A stretch of 64,000 nt of DNA. Origin: Chaenocephalus aceratus (Eukaryota > Chordata > Actinopteri > Perciformes > Channichthyidae). This document shows positions 1 through 12,270 of the stretch, piece by piece. Every line of letters begins with the position of its first letter. Position 1 is the first letter of the stretch. The stretch lies in NCBI GenBank assembly GCA_023974075.1, contig CM043788.1, positions 16,452,928-16,516,927 of the forward strand, given 5' to 3'. Both the position numbers and the translations under genes were made by a program. Below the pieces are notes generated by a model. That model saw nothing but the letters and a program-made list of their open reading frames with translations, made no database searches and was not told where the DNA came from.

Positions 1-101
1 TTCAAAGGCTGTTATACTTCCAGACAATCACTTTATTTGAAGCACACTGAGGCCTTAACCAGAGGTGGGGACTTGAGTCACATGACGCTAATAAGAAAAC
101 A

Positions 102-193
102 GCGGTATGCAGGGTCTGTAGCATAAAGATCAGTGATAGGACCACCACAACATCCAACTTCATTCGTCACTACAAAAAAACCCACAGAGAAAG
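102..193 (+). pseudogene. BED-type zinc finger remnant of a hAT transposase
   Basis: This frame reads AVCRVCSIKISD, then a Thr-rich stretch, then NFIRHYKKTHRER. The C-x2-C and H-x4-H spacing fits a BED finger, the DNA-binding domain at the N-terminus of many hAT transposases. A stop follows about ten codons later and no transposase follows. It lies 42 bp inside the hAT left end, as expected for an internally deleted copy. Confidence 0.7.
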
Positions 194-985
194 GTGCGTG
201 CATGTGTTGTGTTAGCTAGAAAGCTAACGTTAAGTTTAAGCTACGTTAGACTTGGTTTCAAATCGATTAAGCATTGCAAAGAGAAGACAAAACGGTAAAT
301 GAACACTAGAACCTCCAAGGGATTCATTTGTACTAACCCTGATACTGACAGGCTGTCAGAAGAGGGAGAGAGAGAGGAAAAGAGATGCCTCGTTTATTTC
401 CCCTGTTTTATTATCAGAAGTTACTGTAAACTTTTGAATAATGTAGTTCATCTACTTTTAGTAGTTTGTTTAATTGTTTTAATTATGTTGTTTTTGTTTG
501 TAGAAGTGCATCATTCCTTGATTCATTGTAAAATGAATTTTTTTGATCTGTTATAATGATATACTGAAGCAATTTCAAAATTAACCCAATTAAGTTAGTT
601 TTAAATCGTCTTACTTAGTTTATAAGGAAATTATGAAGAGGAACAAATTAAATGATTTGAAAATGCTATCTATGTAGGTGCTGACGCTGTTGGCGGTTCT
701 AGTGTTAACAGACATTTAAATTAAATATGTGTAATGGCAAATGCCATATATGATTTTCTTACCTGGAATTCTGCCTTTTTGAACAGACTTTTTGATTGAG
801 TCCTAGCTATATTGTCTGCAGTTCTAGGGTTAATATGAACCTAATATGATTGTCATCGGTCTAAAGTAGATTTCAAATGATTAACTGTGTATGTAATGAA
901 GATCATGGGTTGAATCAATGTTCATAACCACTGTCTTTTAACTGATTTAAATGCGGAAACTGGGCTTATTCATCAGAATTTCGTA

Positions 986-1112
986 TGACTTGACTTGACT
1001 TGCTTGACTTGAGCAATGACTTGACTTGACTTGCTTGACTCTCACCACAGTGACTTGGGACTTGCTTGATACTTGTAGGTCAAGACTTGAGACTTGCTCA
1101 TGACTTGCACAT
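986..1112. repeat. GACTTG subterminal repeats of the hAT element
   Basis: Short direct repeats of GACTT/GACTTG, with CAAGTC on the other strand, are packed into the last ~150 bp of the element. Subterminal arrays of this kind are the usual transposase-binding regions in hAT elements; that role here is inferred. Confidence 0.6.
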
Positions 1113-1142
1113 GTAGGACTTACTCCCACCTCTGGCCTTAAC

Positions 1143-1595
1143 CCCTATGTTAAAATATTCCACGTAGAAACCAACAAGAGAAAAATCAACAAAGGAATTG
1201 CAGATCTTGTTGTTTCTTGCGAACTAAATGGCTAACGGCTCCCGAGCTTTTAGGCTTTTGCCCATTTCATCACAGTTTGCATTTACCGTTCTTATAACAT
1301 TGTTCTTACTGTACAAACTAAAAAGCTGAAAGCCTCTGTATTCAAAATGTCTGTCCATCCTTGATACGGTGGCTTTAATTGAAAATACATTGGATTTCAT
1401 ATTGTTGCCACCTTTATTCAGTAACTTCAGCCCTCTTTTTTCATTATTTCATGTTACTTTGGGAACAACCAAGTGCCAACCAAAGAAATAACCTTTAGGA
1501 GAGCCCTTTCAAAAGTGAACACCATTATATCCATTGACCAGGTATTATATCATGGAAAGACCACAAATCTGTGCAAAATTCTTGGAAATGGGTTG
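1143..1595. other. No recognised feature
   Basis: AT-rich unique-looking sequence. No splice-bounded coding signal or known repeat was seen. Confidence 0.4.
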
Positions 1596-2110
1596 CAGCA
1601 AGGGGGAGTAACACTACGTGCACACAGTTCCGTTGCATTAGCGCTTGCCGGTGGGCGTGTCTGGCGCTTGGGGTTAACGCGACCAACAACCAATCACATT
1701 AATCTCCCACCCCGGACACACAAAGCAAAAAAAGCCCCGCTTTCCATGCCTGGTTCCTCCGGTTTGTATCCCGGTATGTGTAGAGTAGATCTCCTACTGT
1801 AATTATAACTTTCTCCTACATTTTTGGGAATAAAACGAAATGGCTCTCCCAGCATATTTACCTACACGCGATTTGATTGGCTAGCGCTTGTACTGGCATA
1901 TTTACATAAACGGGATTTGATTGGCTGGCACTTCCATCGACGCTTGAACTTTTCTCAACTTTCACAGCGAGCAACGCAGGCAAAGCGAAGCAACGGAACC
2001 ACAATTTAGTTCGGCAAAGCGTGACGTCACCCCATTCAAAGTGAATGGGAAGCGTCTCCGTTGAAGCTTCCAATGGAACCGTGTGTACGGGGCGTAACGC
2101 CAGCCGAGAT
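1596..2110. repeat. Inverted-repeat element (possible MITE)
   Basis: The left end (about 1610-1650) and the reverse complement of the right end (about 2065-2105) share an imperfect core around CACAC-GTTCC-TTG. The enclosed sequence is GC-richer than its surroundings. No clear target duplication was found, so its class is open. Confidence 0.35.
1852..1939. repeat. 44-bp direct repeat, two copies
   Basis: Two adjacent diverged copies start with GCATATTTAC at 1852 and 1896, and each contains GATTTGATTGGCT. They lie inside the inverted-repeat element. Confidence 0.7.
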
Positions 2111-2269
2111 TCAGCCCCATTTTCAAAAGTGGACATTCTGAACCGGAAGAAACACTTTTGCCTGTTTTATCATTGAACGACACGCCATACGAAATAGTTA
2201 TTTCAAATATGGAATTTCTTTTATGTAATCTTAAACTGCCTAAAACTTAATGAGTTAAAAATGACTTAA

Positions 2270-3727
2270 GTTGTTTTTCAACAGTTGAGTAATTTCTTGC
2301 ATTTAAATAGATGTTTCGATGTGTTCCAGTCAGGCTTTCGTCCAAACCACAGCACTGAGACTGCTCTTGTAAAGGTCTTCAATGACATCCACTTAAACAC
2401 AGAAAGTGGCAGAACTTCAGTGTTAGTATTATTAGATCTCAGTGCTGCGTTTGACACTGTTGACCACAGCATATTACTAGACCGACTAGAAAACTGGGTG
2501 GGACTTTCGGAAACAGTTCTAAATTGGTTTGAATCCTACTTAAAGGACAGAAACAATTTTTTTTCTATAGGTAAATACACATCTGAGTTGACAAATATGA
2601 CATGTGGGATACCTCAAGGCTCCATCTTGGGGCCTCTTCTCTTTAACATCTACATGCTACCACTGGCTCAGATAATGAAAAACAACAAAATAAGTTACCA
2701 TAGCTATGCGGATGACACACACATTTACATAACAATTTCACCAAGAGACTATGCTCCAATTCAAACACTGAGTAAGTGCATTGAACAAATCAATGACTGG
2801 ATGTGTCAGAACTTTCTCCAATTAAACAAAGATAAAACTGAGGTAATGGTTTTTGGAGCCAAGGCAGAACGTATAAAAGTTAGCGCTGAGCTTCAGTCTG
2901 CAATGTTCAAAACAACAGATCAAGCCAGAAATCTAGGTGTAGCCATGGACTCTGACCTGAGTTTCAACAGTCACATTAAAACAGTTACTAAATCAGGCTA
3001 CTATCACCTAAAGAATATATCTAGGATTAAAAGACTAATGTCACAGCAGGATTTGGAAAAACTTGTCCATGTTTTTATCTTCAGTAGACTGGACTACTGT
3101 AATGGTGTCTTTACAGGTCTCACTAAAAAATCTATTAGAAAGCTGCAGCTAATTCAGAACGCTGCTGCTCGAGTCCTCACTAACACTAAGAAAGTGGATC
3201 ACATCACTCCTGTTCTGAAGTCTTTACACTGGCTTCCTGTGTGTGAAAGAATAGATTTCAAAATACTGCTGCTGGTTTATAAAGCTTTTAATGGTTTAGG
3301 CCCAAAATACATTTCTGACCTACTGCTAAATTATGAACCATCCAGATCTCTCAGGTCTTCAGGGACTGGTCAGCTTTCTGTCCCCAGAGTCAGAACTAAA
3401 CATGGTAAAGCAGCATTCAGTTATTATGCTCCAAATATCTGGAACAAACTCCCATAAAACTGCCGATCCGCTGCAACTCTTACTACTTTTAAATCCAGGC
3501 TGAAGACTTTTCTTTTTGTCGCTGCTTTTAATTGAACTATTCATATCTTAGACTGCACTGTAACTTTGATCCATGTATTTTTTCTTTTAATGTTTATTTT
3601 ATTAGCTTTTCTTTTTAATGAGTAATTTTAAATGCCATTTTCTTAATGTCTTTCATTTTTTGTAAAGCACTTTGAATTGCCTTGTGTTGAAAAGTGCTAT
3701 ATAAATAAACTTGCCTTGCCTTGCCTT
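2270..3727 (+). mobile_element. 5'-truncated LINE, L2/CR1-type (Maui/Rex1-like)
   Basis: A non-LTR retrotransposon cut off inside its reverse transcriptase. It keeps the RT core, the C-terminal region and a short 3' UTR. The 3' end reads AAAGCACTTTGAATTGCC, then GTGCTATATAAATAAA, then three CTTGC units. That layout is typical of L2-type LINEs in fish, which end in short tandem repeats rather than poly-A. The 5' break is near 2270. No target duplication was recognised. Confidence 0.8.
2285..3535 (+). pseudogene. LINE reverse transcriptase fragment
   Basis: The frame is open for 390 codons. RT motifs appear in order: FQSGFRPNHSTETALVKV near residue 15, LDLSAAFDTVDHSILLDRL (motif A with its catalytic Asp) near 50, GIPQGSILGPLLFN near 110, and YADDT (motif C with the Asp pair) near 140. 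The C-terminal part holds RLDYCNGVFTGL and LHWLPVCERIDFKILLLVYKA. A TAA at 3455 interrupts the frame, but it continues in phase as NCRSAATLTTFKSRLKTFLF to a TGA at 3533-3535. This looks like one stop in an otherwise well-kept copy. The N-terminal endonuclease is missing, so the copy is dead. L2 and Rex1 clades are hard to separate by eye. Confidence 0.85.
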
Positions 3728-4227
3728 AAAATAAAAACATAAGAAGCATGATTTCTCAGAACCAAAGTTGTGCAGTAGAGTTGATAAAATAATTAAAGAG
3801 AAAACTTTAAAATGAAAGCTGTGAAATCTCAACTCATTTCAGAGCTATGAAAGGCAAACAGCCTTTCAAAATAATGTTGGATAAAGAGACCAGAATGGAT
3901 TTTTGTTGAGCAGCTCTGACTGTGTTTATTTAACATTCACTGAGATCTGGGAGGAGGAGAATCCTATTAGTTTAATAAATGCAGGCAGCCAGCAGACGTC
4001 CTCCCTCATGTGTCACATTGGTTAGAAGGGAGACGGAGCAGATGTCGCTCTCTTTTTCTCCCTCTTTTCTCTCTGTTCTCAATGGCAAATCTCCATATCA
4101 TAATTTTCTCTTTGTGAACCCCCTTCCTCCTCCTCTTCCTTTTGGTATCTCTTCTAACTGACATTAAAGACTCTTCTTCCATTCTGTCATCCCTCTGTTT
4201 CTGCTGCTAAGGCACAGTAGGAGATCT

Positions 4228-4228
<1 letters not shown>
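3728..4228. other. No recognised feature
   Basis: No gene or known repeat seen. A pyrimidine-rich stretch lies at about 4030-4210. Confidence 0.4.

Positions 4229-4299
<71 letters not shown>
4229..4299. repeat. (AC)n microsatellite
   Basis: Uninterrupted AC dinucleotide run of about 71 bp. Confidence 0.98.
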
Positions 4300-4302
<3 letters not shown>

Positions 4303-5569
4303 GCTTGTCATTCATTGATATTGTAGGCGTTTGTGCATCTGGCCGGTGTCAGAGTGAGAGATGTCAGCGGCGCATCATTGTCATTAATGTTGGGCTGATG
4401 TTCCCACAGTGAAGCTTGTGACTCACTGACAGAGCCATGAACTGACAGAACACAAACATACAGACATATTGAGAAAGATGTAAAGAGATATACATATAGA
4501 GAAAATTGTGAATGTTAACCTCAATTTGGGGGATTTTTAACATAAATTGAGAACCAGAAAAATAGATACCATTGGTAACCAAATAGGCAATTTGCAAATA
4601 TCTATTTATTGGACTAACAAATAAATGTCAGTATGTATGTAATGTCAGTATGTAATCAGTTAACTGGTATTGACTGATGGGATGTACAGTAATAATATCA
4701 GTACATACAAAGCCCTGTCTCCAATATCCAAAAGTAAAATTGTACATGTTCATTCTTCTGGATTTGTCTGACAAACACAAAACCCAAAGAAACTTAGTTT
4801 ACCGACATAACTGACATGGAAAACCAAGATTAATTTGCTTTGTGCTAAAGGTGTTTCTTGAATATACCTTGATTAATGCTCTTGAGTAAGTAAGGAATGA
4901 TGGGTTAGGGTTAGTCTTTTTTCAAAGTGTCATACACCGACAAGTGCCCAGCCCACACAGGCTTACAAGATGCTAACAAACATTAACAACAAATTGAAAC
5001 ATTAACACAATGATAACACATTAACTTATGTATTACATCTTGTCAAACATACATATTTATATATAATGTATCTCCATAACCAAGCTTTTATATGTACTGG
5101 AGATGTGCATGTTTTTTTTAAAGCTCCCATGACAATAACATTTACTTGAAAAATCCCAATAAAAAATGTACTATGATGTTGATTATTCCTTTCCAACATT
5201 GTGCCGCACTTAGATGGCTGGTTTAAAGATTAATGTGAATATAATCTGAGGAGCGTAATCATTTCAGGCAGAATGGACTCACTTCTCCCCCAGATTTATG
5301 TTCAACAGAAGAAACACAACTTTGAGCTTTTAGGAGTTTCTAGAAGAAACTTCTCAATAACACTCAGCTAGTCTAGTGCTGCAATTAATGATACATGAAA
5401 CAAAAAAATAATCTAATGTGTGTGCAACTCTGCTCTTTGATGTGTAATCAATTCTTATCGACCAGTCCGTGCAGTGTTGGCTACTGGAGCAAACATCCTC
5501 ACATACAGTGGTGTTCATCAGCCTGCAACTCAGTGACATTATTTAGTTAAACATATTGCCCTCCAGATA
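4300..5569. other. No recognised feature
   Basis: AT-rich intergenic DNA. Only short chance reading frames were seen, and no repeat ends. Confidence 0.4.
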
Positions 5570-6330
5570 AGGGTTAGAAATGTAAACAAACAAAAATGTA
5601 ACAAAAACATCATAGTTTGACTTAAATAGGTGTATTTGTTAAGTTATTTTAGTTACAGAAGTAAATTGTGGGATAGGGTTAGGTCTACCTTTACCGTTCA
5701 CCTTGGTTTAATTATTGTCTTTGTTTGTCTCATCCATTTACACCAACAACTTCGTAATGTGGATTTCTGAAGGCTTTGATAAAACTTGTTTTTTGTTACT
5801 TTCTCCCGAACTACAACAGCCATTTATTCTGGGTGTTAACATGGTAGTGTAGTGATAAACAAAGAAAAAGGTTTATTGATGAAACTGCTCACAACAAGTT
5901 CTGTTGATTATCGTGTTGTGAAATGTATTCCCCTCTGGATTTGGGTTAGAAATCGAAACAGAGATGTAACAAATTGATTAGGCAACAAAACTACTTTGTT
6001 AGGTTTAGTAACACATTATGGTTTGGCCTAAATACATGTAATTGTTTGGTAATTTAAGATACAGACATACATTTAACAAAAAGGCTTTCTCACAGCTAGG
6101 GTTAGGGTTAGGGTTAGGGTTACCATTACTATTACCGTTCTCCTCGGTTTAAATATTTAGTTTGTCTGACTCATTCATTTACACAAATAACTTCTTAATT
6201 TGGAGTTCCGAAGACTTTGATATAAAGCCTTTTTGTGTCTTTTTTACCCAACTACAGCAGCCATTTCTTCCTCGTGGTAATGTAGTTTGGAAAAAAGAAA
6301 ATGGTTCCTACATGAAATTGTTAACTACAA
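5570..6330. repeat. Diverged local duplication, two ~370-bp copies
   Basis: Segment 5570-5905 and segment 5940-6330 share the same order of landmarks: TAGAAATG/TAGAAATC, TTTGACTTAAATA/TTTGGCCTAAATA, TACCGTTC, TTTGTCT-CATTCATTTACAC, CTTCGTAAT/CTTCTTAAT, and AACTACAACAGCCATTT/AACTACAGCAGCCATTT. Substitutions and small gaps are frequent, so the duplication is old. The second copy carries a telomere-like run. Confidence 0.75.
6097..6122. repeat. Interstitial telomere-like (TTAGGG)4
   Basis: Four perfect hexamers of the vertebrate telomere repeat inside the second copy of the local duplication. The first copy has only one GGGTTAGG at the matching place, so the run expanded locally. Confidence 0.9.
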
Positions 6331-6830
6331 GGTATGTGGATTATTTTACACCAGGTCAAGATTTCTGGAATGAGACATAGCTGTTTACATTTTCAAATGT
6401 ATTTTCTTGAACACCACAAGTCAACAGCCACATCTTGACGGCCAATCTTCAACATTCTGGGTGAACTGTCCCTTTAAGTAATACTAACATGGGTCGAATA
6501 AAACACTTTTAAAATGCGTGTTTTCTGAATGGAGATCGGATCAATCCGGCTAAGCTAACGTTGTATCTGCTCGTTGTCCAAACTCACCAAAACATGATAC
6601 AGACACAGATACAACAGAGACTGTATTCACCATGACACAGATAGTCTGTGGTTTGTTCATGTTTAACTTTTGTCCAGTTTCTGAACAGATATGATGAGGA
6701 GCTGTGAGCTCTGTGTGCTCACACCTAACGGCTGATGTTTTGGTTTTCTGATTCAACGTCAGTGACGGCAGGCTGAGATCCTCACCGCTGATAGGCTACC
6801 GCGCAAACGCGTCGTTCGCATCGCGTCCGG
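6331..6830. other. No recognised feature
   Basis: No gene seen. A CpG-rich patch at 6790-6840 precedes the hAT-like element. Confidence 0.4.
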
Positions 6831-7970
6831 TGTGACCGCATACCTGCCAACGCATACCTGCCAACGCATACCTGCCAACGCATACCTGCCAACGCATACC
6901 TGCCAACGCTACCGATTTGGGCAGTAGTCTACCGCTTTTTACATGTTTCTACCGACTTAGCTGACTTTCCCTACCAATTTTCAATCTTCCCAAACTAGAA
7001 CAAATAAAAATGACACTACATAGACACTGGACTCGACTTTTGGCGGACACCGTTTGCAGCGTGTCTGTGACCCCATCATACAAACAGTCCTCTCCTCTGT
7101 GTTTCTGAAAGAGAAACAACTTGCACCCCCGGGGCTGATGGGTAATCACTCCCAAATGAGTTTAAGGAAACAGAGACGAGGCATTTGGGTCCTGCAGGGT
7201 TTCCCCGTTAATATCAGTGTCTCGAAAACACATGTTGGCAACTGAAAGACATCCAGTGTTTGGTCTTTTCCTGACGAATCCTTCACCTACAGTGTCTCAA
7301 CTGAAAGAGGACCACAAACACACACAAAATACAATACAATTTTAAGATTTGGGGATATTTATCTCCCATTCTTTCACTTTTTCTGACATTTTCAACACAA
7401 AACATGTCGTTAATGTCTCTGTTTAGTGAACTACAGCAATCTGAAAGCCTGTACATTATTTATATCACACTTTATCAGTAGAAACATGCAGGCAATGAAT
7501 TGTTTAATGCATTATTTTCTGATTTATGGCACAACAAAGATATTTCGCTCTGTGCAAACCTTTGACTCTAATATGTCAACAACATGAAACAAGAATATGA
7601 ACCTGGCTTTATCCAATGTTCACACAAGAGTTCTACATCCTGACACATCCTTCATCTACACTGTCTCAACTGAAAGAGGACCAGAAACACATTAAAAATA
7701 TAATAAAATGTGGAGACTTTGGGATATTTATCTCCCATTCTTTTACTTTTCGGGCATTTTACAGACCAAACATGTCGTTGATGTCACTGTTTACCAAACT
7801 ACCACTTTTTCTGAAAAATGCATAAAATTATGCAATATATGTTAAATACATGGTTTATACCTGTAATTACTGGGGTTCCATTTATTCTGATTACCTAATT
7901 TGGGCGTGCACATTTGCCGTGCGCAAACCTACCTCTTTTGGATTTGGAAAGGTTGGCATGTATGTGAACG
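6831..7970. mobile_element. hAT-like non-autonomous element with repeated left terminus
   Basis: The left end starts at about 6839 with CATACCTGCCAAC. The right end carries the inverse GGTTGGCATGTATG at 7951-7964. The flanks TGTGACCG (6831-6838) and TGTGAACG (7963-7970) look like an 8-bp target duplication with one substitution. The exact right boundary is uncertain by two bases. No transposase is encoded. The interior holds two diverged copies of a ~165-bp segment (7275-7440 and 7637-7805), both with AACTGAAAGAGGACCA and GGGATATTTATCTCCCATTC. Confidence 0.6.
6838..6907. repeat. Minisatellite, 5 x 14 bp
   Basis: Five perfect head-to-tail copies of GCATACCTGCCAAC. The unit is the terminal motif of the hAT-like element, so the transposon end itself has been amplified. 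Confidence 0.95.
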
Positions 7971-9979
7971 CACCAATGGTCTATGCATGGATAAAGAATG
8001 TTGTTAGAATTTTGAATTTGTAAGAATTGTGATAAAATAACTAGTTTTAATGTTAATGTTAAATGTTGCACTTGCATGAAGCTTCAGTGGATAGGCCTCA
8101 CAGTTAAAATGGCACTTTGTGTTATCTGCTCACTGCAAGATGTTGTTTTTTTCTTTGTTGTTGTTGCTGTCAACAAAATAATGTACTCATTCACTCAAAC
8201 AAATGGAAAATAAGCTACATACATTTATATTTAGGATTGTAATGAAGGAATGAAACTTAAAATGATAGGTATGATCTAAACATATTATATTTATCCTTTT
8301 TGACATGTTAGTTATGTTGTGTTCTTGGTTTAATCAAATTGGAAGTTGGACCAAAGGATTTGATGTAATTCAGATGCAATTAGCCTTTATAAAAGGCCTA
8401 CAATTGGAAGTACTGTCTGGGCTCTCTTTTTCACTCAATTCTGCAATAGGTAGATCTCGCCTTTCACCAAGGTGAAGTCGTGAATCTTGGGCTTAAAAAG
8501 GTTGGTGACCACTGGTCTACAGTATACACTTGGACTCATTCCACAATTATATATCATTACACATAATCATTTTCACTTTTCAAAGGAAACATTTTTAGCT
8601 CTTAAACACTGTAACAGCTGCAACCTGACATTCTCCAGTGTTAATCTAATTAGACTGAGTTTTGACTGAGTTTGGAGTTTTGACTTTTCTTTCGAGGCTT
8701 ATGTCTGATCTCTTCACGGCTGTCTGGACGAGGAAACATCTGATTCTGTGAGGTTACTTCCAGTTTAGATAGCCATGAAAAGATCAGATATTTGCCATAA
8801 AGAGACCTGCCACAGTCTCCCAAACCCATGAAGCATGCATGAACACGAAACCCATGATTTATCATTAAAAAAAGTTTAACCTGATGGAATCATAATCATC
8901 AAATGAGAACGCCTCCTTTCTCAGTCATAGGGCTTTATAGTTTTTAAATCCACGAAATACCTAAATAAAACCATGTGTTTTTTAAAGATTTGCACAAAAG
9001 ATTGTTGCAGCCTTTTTGTGACTCAACTCTTCAGATAACTGTGTTGACAATGTATTTAAGCAAACAGTGCTGTCAAGGCTCAGTTTATTTTGGTGAGCAT
9101 GTGTTGTAGTTATTGATGGTGATGGAGAGTGTGTGTGTGATTTTCTGTGTGTTTGGCTGAGGTTGCTTTTCACATTCATGTCAATAAGGGTTGAAAACAT
9201 GGTATGTGTTCGATTGAATTCACATTCAAAACAAGTTCATTACCACCTTCTACTCAATCAGTTTGATCAAATTGTGAATACAAATGGAGTTGTCATTTAT
9301 CAACATGAGAGTAGACATGCGTGGGCTCACCTGTATACAATGATACATTCCAAACACAAGTACCTTTTTTCCCAACAGAAATGTCTTTGATGACTAATTT
9401 AGGGAGATACAGTACATAGTTCCAAACCCAAAATGAATGCATAGGAAAAAAAATATTGGCCGTAACTCAAAGCCTACCTAATTCCTCCCTTCATTGCAAA
9501 CAATTTCCAAGAACCTTCTGTCTTTTTCCCAACTATATTGGTTTTCCGAAAACTGTTAAAAACATATCAATGAGGCACACTTTTGCACTGTATGACATCT
9601 TCCTTCATTACCATGGATATGTTTACTCATAGACTGCCCAGCTGCCCCAGATATTCACTAGAGCACCAAATGTTGAATCATCCGTCGCTGAAAATAGTCC
9701 CAAACAAATGCACTTTTCACATTTGTGAGATGAAAACAATTTATATTCTGAAATGATTGGACCTTTAATACGCGAAAATACATATATTTTTGAGTTCCTC
9801 AAATATTTACGTGATAAATAGCTGATTACTGTAGTATAGACAGATGGACTTACACTTTGTTAGTTTGAGCGTTGTCATTTGTTTACAGAAACAAAAATGT
9901 AGAATAATGTTTTTTAAATGCATTTTTCGGGGTCATTTGAACCTGATCATATGGATCCACAGAGGATGCCTCAGTAAGC

Positions 9980-9982
<3 letters not shown>
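7971..9982. other. No recognised feature
   Basis: AT-rich intergenic DNA. The reading frames are short, with no conserved motif and no paired splice sites. Confidence 0.4.

Positions 9983-10034
<52 letters not shown>
9983..10034. repeat. (AC)n microsatellite
   Basis: Uninterrupted AC run of about 52 bp. Confidence 0.98.
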
Positions 10035-10036
<2 letters not shown>

Positions 10037-10361
10037 GTCACCAGTTGTCAGTAGCATCCCCGCCCCAGGGCAGAGCTTTCATGCTACATTTCCACCAATC
10101 CTCCAAACCTCACCCACTAATCCATCATGTTGGACACACAAGTGCACATTGTGCAAACACTCACACACATACATACAAACATACATATATACAGTATACA
10201 GTCACAAACCTAAAACGTTCTCACACACACAGCTGACATATGATAATTGTTTCTTTTGTTCTCACGTACACACATGATGTATCTGCCCTGTGGCCAGTCA
10301 GTGGTCTGGCGTTGCTGCCCACTGAGTTTAAGCAGGAAACAGCTGCTCAACCTGATAAGAT

Positions 10362-10364
<3 letters not shown>

Positions 10365-10420
<56 letters not shown>
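10365..10420. repeat. (CA)n microsatellite
   Basis: Uninterrupted CA run of about 56 bp. Confidence 0.98.
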
Positions 10421-10422
<2 letters not shown>

Positions 10423-10845
10423 CCATTTTGAATCTTGTGTGTCTAGATTAACACATCTCCTTGTCCCTAGCTCTGATTCAGTGCTATGGTAGACTAGATG
10501 GTTATCACAATGTGTAACAGAGCTTCAGGCAAAGAAAAGAAAGCCAACTGATGGCTCACTGAGCTTACAGTACACGGTACACAGTACACGCTTGTTGTGG
10601 TTGTAACATAGTATAGTTAAGTGACACTCACATTTTAGGATATTGTCATGATGTTGGTCAAAATGTAGCAATACAGAAGAAAAAACCAAACTGAACATCA
10701 ATGTCAGAAACATGGTTTTGCAAGTGAAAGGCTGAACATTAGTAGTGATCATACAAGGGGAACTAAAACTTCCAAGAAAGCAAATTGGTAGCTTTGAGGA
10801 TTAGTGTGTATTTGATTGTGCATATTGGAGTGGTGTATGAAAGGA

Positions 10846-10846
<1 letters not shown>

Positions 10847-10882
<36 letters not shown>
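10847..10882. repeat. (AC)n microsatellite
   Basis: Uninterrupted AC run of about 36 bp. Confidence 0.97.
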
Positions 10883-10884
<2 letters not shown>

Positions 10885-12270
10885 CGTCGCTCTCTAGGTA
10901 AAGCCTGATTAATACATGTTACAGCTGACCTCTCTAATCTTATTACACAATCTGCTCATAGAGGAGAAGCTATCTCAGCACATCCAACAAACACACATGC
11001 GCACACACACACACACCATGGCAAAAGTGAACTCTCCAACTCTTTGTTACTGAACTCACAGACGAGACAAAAAAAACATGCCATGTCTACTGGAATAAAA
11101 ATAAAAAGCTGCAGCAAGCTTCATTCTAAACTTATTTATCTTAACAATTGTTTTGGTTCCTACAATTATAAGGACTTGAGATGTTACATTGATTTGACTG
11201 CTCTAAAGCTAGACTCACTTGAGACATTGAAGTCTGAAGTTGACCTGGTAAAATCCTAAAATCGAAAGCAGCAGGCAGGTGTTGGATAGCCTCACAGTTT
11301 AAATATTGGTCCGTGCCTTCAAAGGACATGGACTTCACATGAACTTGCCTGAAAGGATTTGGGATCGAAATGTATCTTTAGACTTGTTCTGACAGATGTG
11401 ACACTTGACCTTAAAACTGCTTTGCTGCTCTGTGACCGTTAAGCTACACTGTGTTAAACAAAGCTAGTTTTTTTAGGATGGACAAGCTGTAAAGATCTGT
11501 ATTTATAGTAATTTCTCTATATATTTGGACTCTAAAACCCATATTATCTTCACCAAGTAAGCACTGACTGGTAAGACTGGTACATTTAAATGCTTCAACC
11601 AGTTGCCAATAGAGATCAAGAACACTACAGTAGGGAACACTGCAAAACACATTCAACACACTGCAGCCTGCTTTTCAAAATGTCTGGTAGGAATGTAAAT
11701 GCAAAGAGGGTAAAACATGCCAGAAACATGTCTTTTTTTGAATACATGAAATATTAATGGATTAAGTGAGCAGATTAAGCAGTCCCTGTGTTCCTGCCTG
11801 GCGCGTGCTGTGGTTTACATTCATGTTTTTTAATTTGTGCTCTGGATTTGTGGATGTCACTGTCAACCAAGTCCCGGCTATAATTATTCAGCAGACAACA
11901 TGTTGGCGACAGCGTGGCCTAGATCGGAGTGAAGTATGCCGCTTGCAGGGTCCCTATGTGCAATACACACAGAGAGCAAGAAGAGACGCATGAAAGGAGA
12001 GACAGAATGTATGTCAAAGAGAGGGGGTAGGAAGAGAAAGAACAGTATATGAAATAAAGACGGGCTGAATTTCCAAGCAGACAGGTTCTTATATTTTGAT
12101 ATTTACAGTGTCCGCTCTGTCTCCTTGGTGACTTATAGCCTCTTAGCTTGATTGGCTTGGGGGCAAATGACCAGGGCTAAAGTAACAGCTGGCCAATGGT
12201 AAAGAAGGATGAAGTGTTGACCCCATGTGAACTCTGTGCCTTAATGCAATACAAACATAGAAACTGGTTG
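10883..12270. other. No recognised feature
   Basis: Intergenic DNA with no supported gene and no repeat ends seen. Confidence 0.4.

Larger units (their letters stand above)
60..1134. mobile_element. Non-autonomous hAT DNA transposon
   Basis: The element opens with CAGAGGTGGG and closes with the complementary CCCACCTCTG. It is flanked on both sides by the identical 8-bp word gccttaac (52-59 and 1135-1142). Eight-base duplications and CA...TG ends are typical of the hAT superfamily. The interior keeps only a BED zinc-finger scrap near the left end and GACTTG-rich subterminal repeats near the right end. It has no transposase catalytic region, so it must have moved with proteins supplied elsewhere. 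Confidence 0.85.

Noticed and set aside
6838..6907. CRISPR-like direct repeats
   Set aside because: There are no spacers between units and the genome is eukaryotic; it is a minisatellite.
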